A DNA stretch of 64,000 nucleotides from positions 109,587,982 through 109,651,981 of the forward strand of contig NC_050097.1 in assembly GCF_902167145.1 (NCBI RefSeq), in the 5' to 3' direction. A program made the translations under genes and the position numbers. Below, one piece after another: positions 1-11,501 of the stretch; the stretch's first letter is position 1, and each line of letters starts with the position of its first letter. The notes under the pieces were generated by a model that was not told where the DNA came from, did no database searches, and saw only the letters and a list, made by a program, of their open reading frames with translations. The DNA is from Zea mays (taxonomy: Eukaryota; Streptophyta; Magnoliopsida; Poales; Poaceae).

Positions 1-633
1 CACCCTAAACCCATCAATTAAAAGCAACTCAGTTTAATTTAGTAATTTCCAATAGAAAGAAAAGTAGTTATATTTTCGAATAATGAAATAGTGATATAAC
101 TAAATCAAACGATTTCTTAAACAGATAAAATTTTACCAAGTGATTGATGCATTCATGCCTGATCACAAATTTTGTTTGATTTGATCCGCGAATCCGATTT
201 CTAGATTTAATTTCCAGAGAAAAACTTATTTGTTAAAATAATATTTTTTATGAGAAGTATGCATTTTAAAATGTTAATAATATTTTTGGGATTATTTTGA
301 ATTTCTGGAATATATATATTGTTATTTGAAAAAGAAAAGAAAAGAAAAGGAAATTTCAAAACAAAAGAAAAAGAGAAAACCCCATCAGCCGCTCAGCCCA
401 TGGTCGTATTCGGCCCAAGCTAGGCCCAGTCATGCCCCCTCCCATTCCCCTCCCCCTTATCGATGGACCCCGCCTGTCATCCTCTCCCCTCTCTATGTTT
501 CTCTGATTTGTGGACCCCGCATGTCAGCGGTACCCCCCCTTCATCCCCTTCCTCCAGCTCATGCCATTGCCCGTCCCCGTTCGTGCGTCTGCTCGGCATC
601 GATGGTCGTGCCCTCCGTGCATGACCACGATTC
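1..633. other. Unassigned flank of element A, probably old LTR sequence
   Basis: No believable gene. The first 320 bases are AT-rich. Around 326-380 there is an AAAAG-type purine tract, then C-rich sequence. This AT-to-GC switch after a purine tract resembles the 5' part of the LTR of element C, so the stretch may be a fragment of another gypsy LTR or of element F's upstream LTR. It was contiguous with 16191 onward before element A inserted, as shown by the ACCAC duplication at 634-638 and 16186-16190. The short open frames here are low-complexity and have no recognisable domain. Confidence 0.4.
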
Positions 634-1498
634 ACCACTGTGACACCCTAGTGTCACCTAGGGTTTCTCTCAGTGCTAACCCAAGAATTAACATTTCATG
701 TAAACCAAATTGAGCATGAAGCATCAAATTAACTTAAGAAGAAAAGATCTACTAAGTATATATCTAAAGAATCATGTTCCAAACAAATAAGATTTTTCAA
801 AAAGGGAAAAGTGTTGAAACCCTAATACCAACCCTAATTGAGCTAATTAAGTAGAAATAAAGAAAAGGGGTAAAAGACCATGAAAAATATAAAATCATGG
901 CTTAGGCCAAATATAAACATTGAAATATACTAAATAGGCTACAATAAAGATTATGGAAGCTTGGCCAAAATAGTTTAACAAAAACTCCAAACAAACTTCT
1001 CAAGTGAGGGTTCAATAGGGATTTCTGAAATTCAGAATTCTGAATTTCAGCCCTTGAGCCAAAGACCGAGCGTGTTCACCTTGATCCCTAGCTCAATCCC
1101 TAAAGACCCCATTGAAAAATTGTGCCTAACTAACCCCTCTACCTCATATCAGAAGATGGCATCGGGACACGTGCCTTGGACACGTCAAACCCACGATCTT
1201 CTCTTTGTGCGCGGCAGTGAGACAAACCCGATTTCTCCCCTCTCTATCTCTTGATCCAGTCAGCAAAACCTGCAAGCCTCCACACACAAACGATAAAGGA
1301 ATGTCAGAGGAAGAGATCTCTCAACGGGATCATGGCCATAATCTCAAAGATTTGGAGCCAATCCGCGCTTGAACTCGACCTCTGTCTGCGCTGCCTCGTG
1401 CTTGACGCCGTGCCAGGCGCCAGAGCGCGCACTAGCGTTCGCCCGCGCACGCCCCGAGCGCTTGTCAGAGCCCCACCCTCGGACGTGCTCGCCCGCAC

Positions 1499-1506
1499 CT
1501 ATAAAG
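1499..1506 (+). promoter_or_regulatory. Probable LTR TATA box (CTATAAAG)
   Basis: CTATAAAG lies in GC-rich context. The same octamer in the same context occurs in A's other LTR (12361-12368), both B LTRs (22293-22300, 33165-33172) and, on the minus strand, the diverged solo LTR E (40155-40162). Conservation across diverged LTRs supports it as the core promoter, with transcription expected about 30 bases downstream. Confidence 0.7.
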
Positions 1507-2030
1507 CCTCCCCGGGCTCGCCTCACCTCACCCCGTGCTCACCTTCACCGGCCAGACGCCCCTCCTTAGCTCCGGCGAGCTCTCTTCCGCCCGCCATTGC
1601 CACCTGAGCCTCGGGCACCGTGGCCAGCCCACTCCAGTCGCTTCCAAGCCGCGCCAGCCGCTCGGATAGCTTCGCCAAGAGCTTGTGAAGCTTCCGAAGC
1701 TCTCGGACCCGACAGAACTTCACCGGAAAGCAAAGATCGTCCTCGCCGGACTTAGGCCGCCCGCCTGCGCGCGTAGACCGAGCGATCCGGTGAGTCGTTC
1801 TTCAATTCCTCGCACACACACCTTCCTTGATCCCTAGTGAAGCTCTCTGACCCATTTGATTGGTCAATTGTGCCCTGGATAGGCCGGACTCCTCGCCGCC
1901 ACCGAGCTCCCCCGCCTGCGCACGTGGACCGGCCGACTCCGACCTTCCCCGACGGCGACCCGCACATCGCCGTGACCCTCAGGACCTCCCCTACACCGTT
2001 GGCCACCTCACCAGAACAGTCTCGCCGCCG

Positions 2031-2036
2031 GTAAGC
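2031..2036 (+). promoter_or_regulatory. Candidate 5' splice site in LTR (CCG|GTAAGC)
   Basis: GTAAGC follows GCCGCCG at the end of the GC-rich block and opens an AT-rich stretch of about 1.7 kb. The same GTAAGC is kept in A2 (GT at 12902), B1 (GT at 22825), B2 (GT at 33697) and E (minus strand, GT at 39631-39630). C and D have strong donors in the matching place: GAG|GTGAGC with GT at 53204, and CAAG|GTAAAA with GT at 42125-42124 on the minus strand. Splicing itself is inferred. Confidence 0.45.
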
Positions 2037-3761
2037 CCCTCCGCCCTTTCCTCCGCCGTGGGTACTGTTTAATTTGGGAGAAGGACCTCAGGTTAGGTTT
2101 AGAGGAACCCTAGCGGGTTTTCTGAACTGTCAGCGACACATTTGAATAGTAGCCCAAGGACTAGTCTTTAAGGAAACTTGAAAACACCCGCCAAGGACCC
2201 CGTTGCAAAGTCGTTTCCCATTTAATCATTTCTGTTTAATCTTTTTAATAAACAGAGAATTTAGGAAATTCATAACTTGAGAAATACTTGACCAAAAATT
2301 GTCAAACCAATTTTGCTGGATTCTAAATATTATGGACTACCAATTAAAAATACTGAATCTCATGCTTTCTGTTCTAAATTTTAGAGTTTGGAATTAAATA
2401 CAGAAACTGACCAAACCTTATTAAATTAAAGAAAATTAGTTATGCTTCTGTGCTGAACCTAAGAAAATTTGTAGATGTTCAAACCCCATTTAAACACTGT
2501 TTAAAAATAGTGAGAACCCCAGTATTGAAAAATTTAGTAGGGATATTTATTAAAAGCCATTTTTGCCCAAAACATAGGAAAATCAAAAAGGCACTAGAAA
2601 ATAGTGAACAATAAGTGCAATTATTTTTCCTAGCCTACTTAAGTAACAGAGAACCTAGGAAAAATAAAGGGACCTCTGGTCCAGAACAGAATTAAAGTGA
2701 AATGTTTTGTTTAGCATTATTCCAACTAGAAAACAATTATTGGAATTATAAAAACAAATCCAAAATTGTTAATAAAAATCCAGTGGACTTGTAACCACTA
2801 AAACCCCACTACAAAAATGATAACCACCCCAGCCCATCATTTTAAGTAGGGCAAATAAATAAAACTTGATATTGGGCCCTATTTCAAATAAATCATGAGC
2901 AACCCAAAAATGGTGCAATAATGGGCAAATAAAATCTTGCTAGATCAATAATGAGATAGGCCACCAGAGAAAAATGCAAACCTATTTGAAAGATGCAAAA
3001 TAATACATATTGCCATACTTCATGGAAAAGGCCATTTAATCCAAATAATTCCTACCAACCAGCCCTCCCTTAAGCAAAAATATGCCAAACTTTAGAATGA
3101 TTGCTCTTTCACAAGGAAGAAGCTAGGAAAAATCAGAAATCTGTTGTTTGATAATTTTCAAATATAGTGGTAGTAGAAAGCACCCCTTTGGCTAGAAACT
3201 TTAGAAAATCATAGCAAAATAACTAATACGTATTAATGGCTAGAAATTTGTGCAAAGTCATGTTATAACATCTAAATACCATCAAAAATAAGTCTTATAG
3301 AATAACCTACTGTTAAATGGTAGCTGTAGTTCAAAGAACCCCTTCTGCCCTAATATTTGATAATTTTGTCCAGAGAGAACTTTTCACTCTTTAAGCCCCA
3401 CATTTTAGGACAGAGAATTATACACCAGTAAGAAGCCACTGTAATGTTTACAGAATTTTTGGATATTCATTAAGACAACTTATAGTTCAAACCCACTCTA
3501 AAAACATAAAGGAAATAAAGGGAAGGAAATGAAAGATAAACCTCGCTCCAATAAGTTCAACTAGAAATCTTGATAAATTCTCACTAAGGCATTAAAAAGA
3601 GTTCAATGGAACACCAAAGTGGACTTACCACTTAGTTTAACTGAGTGTGATCTAAATTACTAAGTATACCACCAAAAATCTTTAGTAGCAAGATTAAACT
3701 CTATCTGATTTAAGTGGATCATTCACCATCAAAGTTTAATTGCTAAAGCACATATAATATC

Positions 3762-5004
3762 ATGCATGTATCTTACTCATTGCATTCATTAGATTGTAAT
3801 CTCGCTGACGGAGAGTACGTGCTCATCCCCGAGCAAGGAACTGCCCAAGAGGAAGACCAGGAGCAAGCTTCCGAGGCTGCCATCGAGGATCTCCCCGCAG
3901 CCCCAGCTATTGAAGGCAAGCCTCGGTTTATGCATAACCGTATTATTATATGGTACTTTACTACACTTAATGCTTGTAGGATTGTAATGTGCACTTAAGT
4001 GTAGGAGTTGCTTGAAACCTCTAGTTGCATGAACTTAGGACTCCTTTTTGAGATGGAAACTAGTATGCTAGGTCGAGTAGCTGCTTGCTAATCAGGATCT
4101 CGGTAGAAGTCGAGTGATTTTTTAGCACTCACGCGAGGTCAGGAATTGATTGTATTCATCTTAATAACGGGATCTATGTTAGTATATGGACTTGGATCCA
4201 GGGAGGATGCCTTATCCATGAGACGGGAAAAAGGAATTAAGGATTAATGTGTGGATACCTGAGTCAAGCGTTTGAACGTACTAAGCACATGTCGGGAAAT
4301 ATGGTAACCGGTAAACCTAGTACCTGAGTCAAGCCGGGCACGGACTTTATCCCTCACGCGACCTGAGACTGGGTCTCACATGCTAGCTATGGTGGGTACA
4401 AGTGCGGTCACTGCACGACGGCAGCCGGGGTCAGTGGAGCATTGTATGCTAATGCGGTGAGGCCTGGACGTGAATGGGGAATCGATGGGGACGGTTGACA
4501 TGTGTGGGGTCGGAGTACCCTGACATGTCGTGTGTTTAGGTTTACCTTGCAAGGATAAAACTCGATTCGAATCGTCTGCTTCTCACAGCTAATGAGAATG
4601 CTTGACCCCTTGAACTACATTGAGTAAGAAGTGAAATGAGGTTACATGAGATAATTTGTTGATTATACTAAATGCTTGTTACCATGTATGCTTAGAAGGA
4701 GCAAACTTAGCTAAGATAATGATGCTAGAATTCGAAAGGCTAAAAATTGATTTTAGAAACAGCTAGTGCTTTTGGCAAACCAAACCCCTCAGCCAAACAG
4801 CTGCATGGTCTAGAGGTAGAGGAGTAGTTTCCTCACACCGAGTAAGTCTAGCTGAGTATTAGTATACTCAGCCTTGCATGTGGCATAATTTTTGCAGGTA
4901 TGCTTCAGGATATGGTTGATGGTGTGACTTGGCCTACCACCCTGCCACCGGGTTGGACGGTCGAGTGGGATGCCGCTCCGACAGGAGAGGAGCACGAGGA
5001 GTAG
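3762..5004 (+). CDS. LTR-encoded split small ORF, 86 aa, copy A1 (candidate new gene)
   Basis: I do not recognise this protein. Coding exons are 3762-3915 and 4898-5004, separated by a 982-bp candidate GC-AG intron. The donor is GAAG|GCAAGC (GC at 3916-3917) and the acceptor TTTTTGCAG (AG at 4896-4897). The intron falls in phase 1, so a glycine codon spans the junction. The product would be very acidic (EQ/ED-rich), with a tryptophan/proline core including GVTWP and LPPGWTVEWD and ending EEHEE. The evidence for coding is comparative: the diverged solo LTR E keeps frame, splice sites, phase and stop position, with one in-frame codon deletion. In E, 9 of the 20 changed codons of the last exon are synonymous, and the core is almost all synonymous or conservative. 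It is probably translated from a spliced LTR transcript. No transcript data are available, so function and splicing are inference. Confidence 0.55.
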
Positions 5005-5320
5005 TGGGCTAGGCCTTGCCCATTTCCTCGCTATCGACGACATCGATTATCTGCTGCATCTTATTTTATGAACTTTTACAAGCTACTTGAAAAACTCTGA
5101 TCTATGTAATAATTCAGTACTTTAATTTGAGGTTTCCTGTTTTATTGTATTTCTTCTGTGACTCACCTTCGAGTGAGTATGTGGTATTTGATCCTGGTTT
5201 AGTGGCTTTATCAGACTAGATCTGAGGAACTGACGGGTTATTCCGATTTAAGTGTGTTATAGCCCCTGAGGCGTGACTTAGGCACTTAAGCTGGAATAAT
5301 TCGGGCGGTTCTGCCACAGC

Positions 5321-5333
5321 TGGTATCGGAGCA
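5321..5333 (+). other. Primer-binding site of element A
   Basis: TGGTATCGGAGCA begins two bases after the 5' LTR. It matches the initiator-methionine tRNA type of plant site (TGGTATCAGAGC) with one difference. It is the start of minus-strand DNA synthesis in this family. Element B has the same site at 26101. Confidence 0.85.
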
Positions 5334-5697
5334 AATACCACAACAGAGAAGGACAATAAACCATGAATATCAATTTTCAAAATCTAAAACTTGCTTAGAA
5401 ACTGGTAAGAATCTTCAGGACTAGACCGCTAGACCTAGGACGAAAGGCCTTAGGGATAGTGGGAGAAATAGGTGGCTAAGTAAGTAGGCCCTGTGGGCCA
5501 ATCCTTAACTTTTGAAGGGTGCCCTAGGAACCCCTCTTCTATTGCATTCGGAGAGGAGACATTTATTTCAGCATGCATGCATTATAAAAAACTAAAGGGA
5601 ATTAAAAACTGAGCTAACCCGCTTCCTTTTAAAACCATCCAGGCTCTTTTATTTTTCTTCCTTCCACCATAATCTTTACCTTTGTTACCTTTCGCAG
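5334..5697 (+). other. Leader of element A
   Basis: Non-coding leader between the primer site and the extra ORF. It ends with a pyrimidine-rich run and CAG directly against the ATG at 5698, a good match to a plant 3' splice site. The equivalent leader in B (26114-26477) keeps this arrangement. Confidence 0.6.
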
Positions 5698-6573
5698 ATG
5701 AATTCACCCACCCCCGCCAGTGGAGGAGACACTCGTTTCAGCTCTGACTTCCTTTCTCACGATGGCTTTCCTTCCATCTTGTGGGAAGTGCTTAACTCCG
5801 TCGGTTACCCTACGCCACCTTTGTACACGGTGCAATTTTATGAAGAGCATCGAGTACCTTGTTCCCGAGTTTGGCTGACTTTGGAGGCTCATCCCCTTCA
5901 GCCGGGTTAGCGTTCTCTTGACTCCGAGACGGTTGGATTCAGGACGGACGACACCACTGAAGCAGCAGCCATGAAGACTCTGACAACTTTCTGTGGCTAC
6001 CATCCCCTAGAGATGGTGATGCACCCATTGGGACTCTTCCCTGCTGAGAAGAAGGATGACCCCATGTGGTGTAACCGTGTGAGCCATGTAAAAGATGTGT
6101 GGGCAATGTATCCCGACTTGGTTGGGAGGGTCACTGTTCAGTGCATGAGTGCGCTGTATCGCCTTTAGGCCCTGCAGAGCGACGCTATGGCACACCTTGC
6201 TAACATCGCTCAAACCACCAAGCTCACCCTCGACAGCCGAGAAGACTTTGTGGTTGACTTATCCTCCGAGTTGGTGGAGAAGGATTTGCAGGTGGAAAGG
6301 CTGAGCCAGCGTATCACCACCTTGGAGCAGTAGGTGGAGATCCGAGCCAACACTATTGATGTCTTTGAGAACCAGCTCCACGATGTGCATCGGGAACTCG
6401 AAGAAGCAAATGACCACCTGGACATGCACCACTTGGAAATGGAGGCCAATGAGGCCGGAATCGAGGGAGAAGAGGCTCCCGAGGAGTTAGGACCAGCCCC
6501 TGGTGCCAATGGGACTACCTCCGCGATGCCCCCTTCACCCGCATCCAGTGTCGCTTCCACCACTCAGGGTTGA
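5698..6573 (+). pseudogene. Extra ORF upstream of gag (ORF1), element A, broken
   Basis: This is the counterpart of the intact 291-codon ORF at 26478-27353 in element B. It starts at the same ATG and stops at TGA 6571-6573. Three in-frame TAG codons break it, at 5908-5910, 6166-6168 and 6331-6333; the matching B codons are TGG, CAG and CAA, so transitions explain most of the change. The encoded protein has an N-terminal globular part, a long heptad-rich coiled coil and a Pro/Ser-rich acidic tail. I do not recognise a catalytic domain. Its place before gag makes it an accessory retrotransposon gene. Confidence 0.8.
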
Positions 6574-6830
6574 TCAGTCACTTTGACGCTTTAGGCGGAT
6601 AGAAACCTACGCGAGCTTAGTTAATGTCAGATTTTGGACTATGCTTACGGGTACTTTCCCCTAATTGATGTAACCCTTGTGAACTTTCGAAATCTGTGGG
6701 ATGTTGTAACCTTGTTATCTTTATTTCGAACCTAATATTATGATTATGACATTTTCTTTCCATATGAGATAATAGCTTGTCGTTCGAAATTGTGAGTTGG
6801 GATAACAATGGCGAAAATCTCTATTTTTAG
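6574..6830 (+). other. Spacer between ORF1 and gag, element A
   Basis: AT-rich and non-coding. It ends CTATTTTTAG directly against the gag ATG at 6831, resembling a 3' splice site. The matching position in B reads CTGTTTTCAG. Confidence 0.5.
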
Positions 6831-9800
6831 ATGGCAGCTAGGCAGCGTCGCGGGCATAACGAGCAGGTTCCCCCGCCACCTCCTCTAGCTCCCACAGTGC
6901 AGGAGCTGATGGCCCAGCAAAATGAGATTCTGCGACAGCTCTTGCAGCGCCAGCCCCACCCTCAGCAGCATGGTGGAGGCCAGCATCAGCGACCTCCGGC
7001 AGCGGCAACCTAACATGAGTTCCTGAGCACGCAGCCACCCTTGTTCACCAAGGCAGAGGATCCGTTGGACGTCGACGTGTGGCTCCGCGTCGTTGAGTCC
7101 AAGTTTCCCCTCCTCACGGGAGACTGCCCTGATGATGCCAAGGCTCGCTTTGCCGCGCAGCAGCTTCGCGGCCCTGCTCGAACTTGGTGGGACCACTTCC
7201 GTGCTATGCTCCACGCTGATCATGAAGTGTCTTAGGAGGAATTCAAGACTGCTTTCAGAGGGCACCACATTCCAGCCGGAATTCTCGATCGCAAGCTGAA
7301 TGAGTTTCTGGCACTTAATCAAGGAACCCGCACGGTATTGCAGTACGCTCAGGCCTTCAACGACCTGTGCTAGTATGCAGGTTACCATGCTGATTCTGAT
7401 GAGAAGAAGAGAGACCGCTTCCGCAGGGGTCTCAACACCAAGCTGCAGGAACGTCTTAACACTGTCCGGGCAGATAGCTTCAATGAGTTGGTCAACCTGG
7501 CCATCTCCTAGGAGGATTGTATTGTAGCTCATTGGGCAGAGAAGAAGAGAAAGGCACCAATGGCAGCACCACCCGCTCAGGCCCAGAGGTTCAGGATTGT
7601 TTCTCACAATCAAAGCAGGGGATTTCAGCAGCAGGCAGGCAGATGGGTGATCAAGCCACCTTAGCAGCAGCAGACGGCACCCACTCATTTTCCAGCTCCC
7701 GCTCCGAGGACCAATCAGCCTCCGCAGCAGCAGCAGTTCCGCCTGGGCAATGGGAATAAGTGCTTCACTTGTGGCAATGTGGGCCACTATGCCAAGAATT
7801 TCCCCAGAAATCAGCGGAGGCTGATGCTAGCACCAAATCAAGACAAGGGAAGAAAGCAAAAGATACAAGTCAGGCAAGGGAAGCTCAACTTCATTACTTT
7901 GGAGGAAGTACCTGAGGGAGCCCCCATCATGACCGGTATCTTTTTAGTTTATAATCAACCTGCTTTAATTCTGTTTGATTCTGGTGCATCTCATAGTTTC
8001 ATTAGCCAAAAGTTCAGTGCTAAATGTCAACTGCCTTTCTATCACTCAAAAGGGTCATTTATGATAGCCACACCTGGGGGTAAAATTGCAACTAATCAAT
8101 TAAACCAAAGTGTGCCTATTCAACTGGAAAGCCACATTGTCAAAACCACCCTTTTTGTTTTGGGTTTGGAAAATGTGGACATTATTCTGGGAGCTAATTG
8201 GATGACCCTGCACCAAGTAGTGCTTGATAGAGCTAGTCGTATCGTGGAAATCAATTCCCCGTTCTGTGGGAACTTCGCCTTAATTCTGCCCAGTTAAGGT
8301 TCTACTCAGTCATGTGCTTTTTCTATGACAGAGTTACCTCTGAAGAAGATTCTAGTGGTCTGTGAGTATGCAGATGTCTTTCCTGATGAATTGCCAGGAA
8401 TGCCACCAGACCGGGATATTGAATTCGCCATCGAGTTGCAACCGGGAACGACACCAATTTCCAAGAGGCCTTACCGGATGCCACCCGCTGAGTTGGTAGA
8501 ATTGAAGAAGCAATTGCAGGAGTTGTTGAACAAAGGATTTATTCACCCAAGTACTTCGCCTTGGGGATGTCTAGCCTTGTTTGTAAAGAAGAAAGATGAA
8601 AGCTTGAGGCTGTGTATAGATTACCGCCCTCTTAATGCGGTGACTATCAAGAACAAGTATTCTTTGCCTCGTATTGATGTTCTTTTTAACCAGTTGGTCG
8701 GAGCCAAAGTATTTTACAAGATAGATCTTCGCTACGGCTACCATCAGATCAAGATACGAGCAAGCGATATTCCGAAGATGGCTTTCTCAACCAGATATGG
8801 GTTATATGAATTCTTGGTGATGTCTTTCGAGCTGACTAATGCACCAGCATATTTCATGTATCTGATGAATTCTGTTTTCATGCCTGAACTGGACAAATTC
8901 GTAGTGGTTTTCATCGATGATATCTTGGTGTACTCGAAGAACGAAGAAGAACATGCCAGGCATTTGCATGTAGTGCTTCAACGTCTGCGAGAGCAACACC
9001 TTTACACCATGTTGTCAAAATGTGATTTTTGGCTAAAGGAGACCAAATTCTTGGGTCACACTATCTCTCAGGCAGGAATAGCTGTTGATCCTGATAAGGT
9101 GCAAGAAGTGATGAACTGGAAGCCACCAACGACTGTCCGTCAGATTCGGAGTTTTCTAGGATTAGCAGGTTATTATCGAAGATTCATTCCGGATTTCTCT
9201 CAAATTGTGAAGCCCATAACTGAGCTGCTGAAGAAAGAAGCCAAGTTTGTTTGGGGTCAGAAGTGCAAAGATGCCTTCCATGCTTTGAGGCAACACCTGA
9301 CCACATCACCGGTGTTAGCGCAACTCGACAGCAGCAAGCCTTTTGATGTGTATTGTGACGCCTCTGGCACTGGACTAGGTTGTGTCTTGATGCAAGACAA
9401 CCGAGTCATTGCTTATGCCTCAAGAGCACTTAGGCCTCATGAGCAGAATTATCCCACTCATGACCTAGAGTTGGTAGCAGTGGTTCATGCATTAAAAATG
9501 TGGAGGCACTATTTGATGGGAACCCACTGCAATATCTTCACTGATCATAAAAGCCTTAAGTATATCTTTACTCAGGCTGATCTCAACATGAGACAGAGAA
9601 GATGGCTAGAGCTGATCAAGGACTATGACCTGGAGGTACATTATCACCCAGGAAAAGCCAATGTGGTAGCAGATGCCTTGAGTCGGAAGTTGCAATGCAA
9701 CTATGTTATGATGGATTCTCGCATTAACACCTTGTGTGATGAGTTGAGCAAGATGCAGATTGAAGTGATTCCTTCTGGTGCTTTGTCTCACCTTTCCGTT

Positions 9801-11256
9801 GAGCCAGCTTTGCAAGATCAGATCATCATGGCCCAGCTTAGTGACAAGGGAGTGCAAATTATCAAGGAGAATCTCCATCAGAAGACCGAGAAGTACAAAT
9901 GTTTCCACCAAGATGGAAAGGGTATATTGTGGTTTGAAAGCAGATTGGTGGTTCCTAAGAACAAGGATCTGAAAAAGAAAATCTTGGATGAGGCCCATCT
10001 CTCCAAATTCTCTATGCATCCAGGAAGCACCAAAATGTACCATGATCTGAAGCCCTTGTATTGGTGGACCAGAATGAAGAGGGAGATAGCCCAGTATGTA
10101 TCGGAATGTGACACATGTCAGAGGATAAAGGCCAGCCACTTGAAATCAGCTGGAGCTTTGCAGCCCCTATCTATACCTTCGTGGAAATGGGATGACATCA
10201 GCATGGATTTCATCGTGGGTCTGCCCAACACCTCTCGTTATCATGATTCGATTTGGGTTATTGTGGACCGACTGACGAAAGTGGCACATTTTCTCCCTGT
10301 GCACACCACTGATAAGGCTCAAAAGTATGCAGAGTTGTACATTGACCGGATCATGTGTTTGCACGGATTGCCTCGGACCATTGTTTCTGACTGAGGAGCC
10401 CAATTTGTTGCCAGATTTTGGGAACAACTGCATGAGTCTTTAGGAACCAAGCTAATCAGAAGTTCAGCTTACCACCCACAGACTGATGGTCAGACTGAGA
10501 GGGTGAATCAAATTCTTGAAGATATGTTGAGAGCTTGTGCAATCGATTGTGGCAAGAACTGGGATAAGCACCTCTCCTTGGCAGAGTTTGCTTATAACAA
10601 CAGTTATCAATCCAGCCTAAGGATGGCACCTTTTGAAGCTCTCTATGGAAGAAGGTGTAGAACACCACTCAATTGGTCTCAGCCTGGAGAAAGAGAAGTT
10701 TTCGGATCTGACTTAGTGACTGAAGCCAAAAGGAAGGTCAAACTAATCAGGAAGAATCTAGAAGCTGCTCAGGCCAGGCAAAAGAGTTACCATGATAAGA
10801 GAAGGAAACCTCTCCAGTTCGAGGTGGGAGATTTCGTGTATTTGAAGGTATCACCCACCAAGGGAGTGCAGAGGTTTGGAATCAAAGGCAAGCTCTACCT
10901 TGTTACATTGGACCTTATGAGATCGTAGAAGCATGTGGACCCGTAGCATATAAATTGAAGTTACCTCCAATAATGACTGCCATCCACAATGTGTTCCATG
11001 TATCTCAGATGAAGAAGTGTGTTCGATTGCCGACCGAGATCATAGCAGAACCAGAATTGGAGATAGAGCTAGATCTATCGTACCATGAGTACCCTTCCAA
11101 GATTTTGGATTGCAAAGAAAGATCAACTCGGGCTAAATCGGTCAAGATGTATAAGGTCCAGTGCAGTAATCAATCAGAGGAAGAGGCTACTTCAGAGCGG
11201 AGGAATTTTTGCGATCCGACTTCCCCGATTGCCTACCTAAGGAAATTGGTACGTAA
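6831..11256 (+). pseudogene. gag-pol: gag-pol polyprotein of element A, multiply interrupted
   Basis: The order of domains is gag (6831 to about 7800, with a CCHC-type zinc knuckle near 7760-7800 in which one cysteine is lost, TTC for TGT), protease with DSGASHS near 7978, RT with FIDD near 8917, RNase H near 9345, integrase zinc finger near 9995, integrase core, and a chromodomain-like tail. Relative to B it has in-frame stops near 7012, 7234, 7372, 7509, 7662, 8295 and 10392, and a frameshift near 10893. The RT, RNase H and most of integrase still read open from 8325 to 10394. Most stops are CAG-to-TAG or TGG-to-TAG transitions. The protein series is typical of chromoviruses, and this copy is inactive. 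Confidence 0.92.
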
Positions 11257-11466
11257 TCATACCCAACCCCTCCTCCTACCCTTCGAATCTAAATTTCAGA
11301 AATATAATCTTAAATCAAAATGAAGTAATTATGAAACAAAATTTAAAAGGACTTCCTTCTGAAGTTGCAAAGAGAATGACATTCGAAGAGCAGTTTACCC
11401 TAATAATAGAGCACCCACTTCCTGTGAGTCTCCCCCTTCGCTTCACCCCGGAAGGACTCTGACCCA
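11257..11466 (+). other. 3' untranslated region of element A
   Basis: Non-coding sequence between the end of pol and the polypurine region. The only notable content is its similarity to 32043-32257 in B. Confidence 0.6.
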
Positions 11467-11501
11467 AATCTTGGGACGAGATTCCTTTAAGGGGGGAAGG
11501 C
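11467..11501 (+). other. Hairpin plus polypurine tract of element A
   Basis: An imperfect inverted repeat AATCTTG-GGA-CGAGATT is followed by TTTAAGGGGGGAAGGC ending one base before the 3' LTR. The G-rich purine run is the expected plus-strand primer. The hairpin is perfect in B and C and present in D. Confidence 0.8.

Larger units (their letters stand above)
639..5318 (+). repeat. 5' LTR of element A
   Basis: 4680 bp, bounded by TG and CA. It starts with an inverted repeat GTGACAC-CCTA-GTGTCAC (640-657). A TATA box at 1499-1506 sits in a GC-rich block (about 1350-2030). That block is followed by an AT-rich block (about 2080-3750) that looks intron-like, then by the small split reading frame at 3762-5004. 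U3 is therefore about 0.9 kb and R plus U5 well over 3 kb, which is long for a gypsy LTR. The other copy is at 11502-16185. Confidence 0.95.

Noticed and set aside
6885..7787. 300-codon minus-strand frame opposite gag of A
   Set aside because: It is a shadow of the gag reading frame, with no homologous intact frame in B (broken into two pieces) and no promoter.
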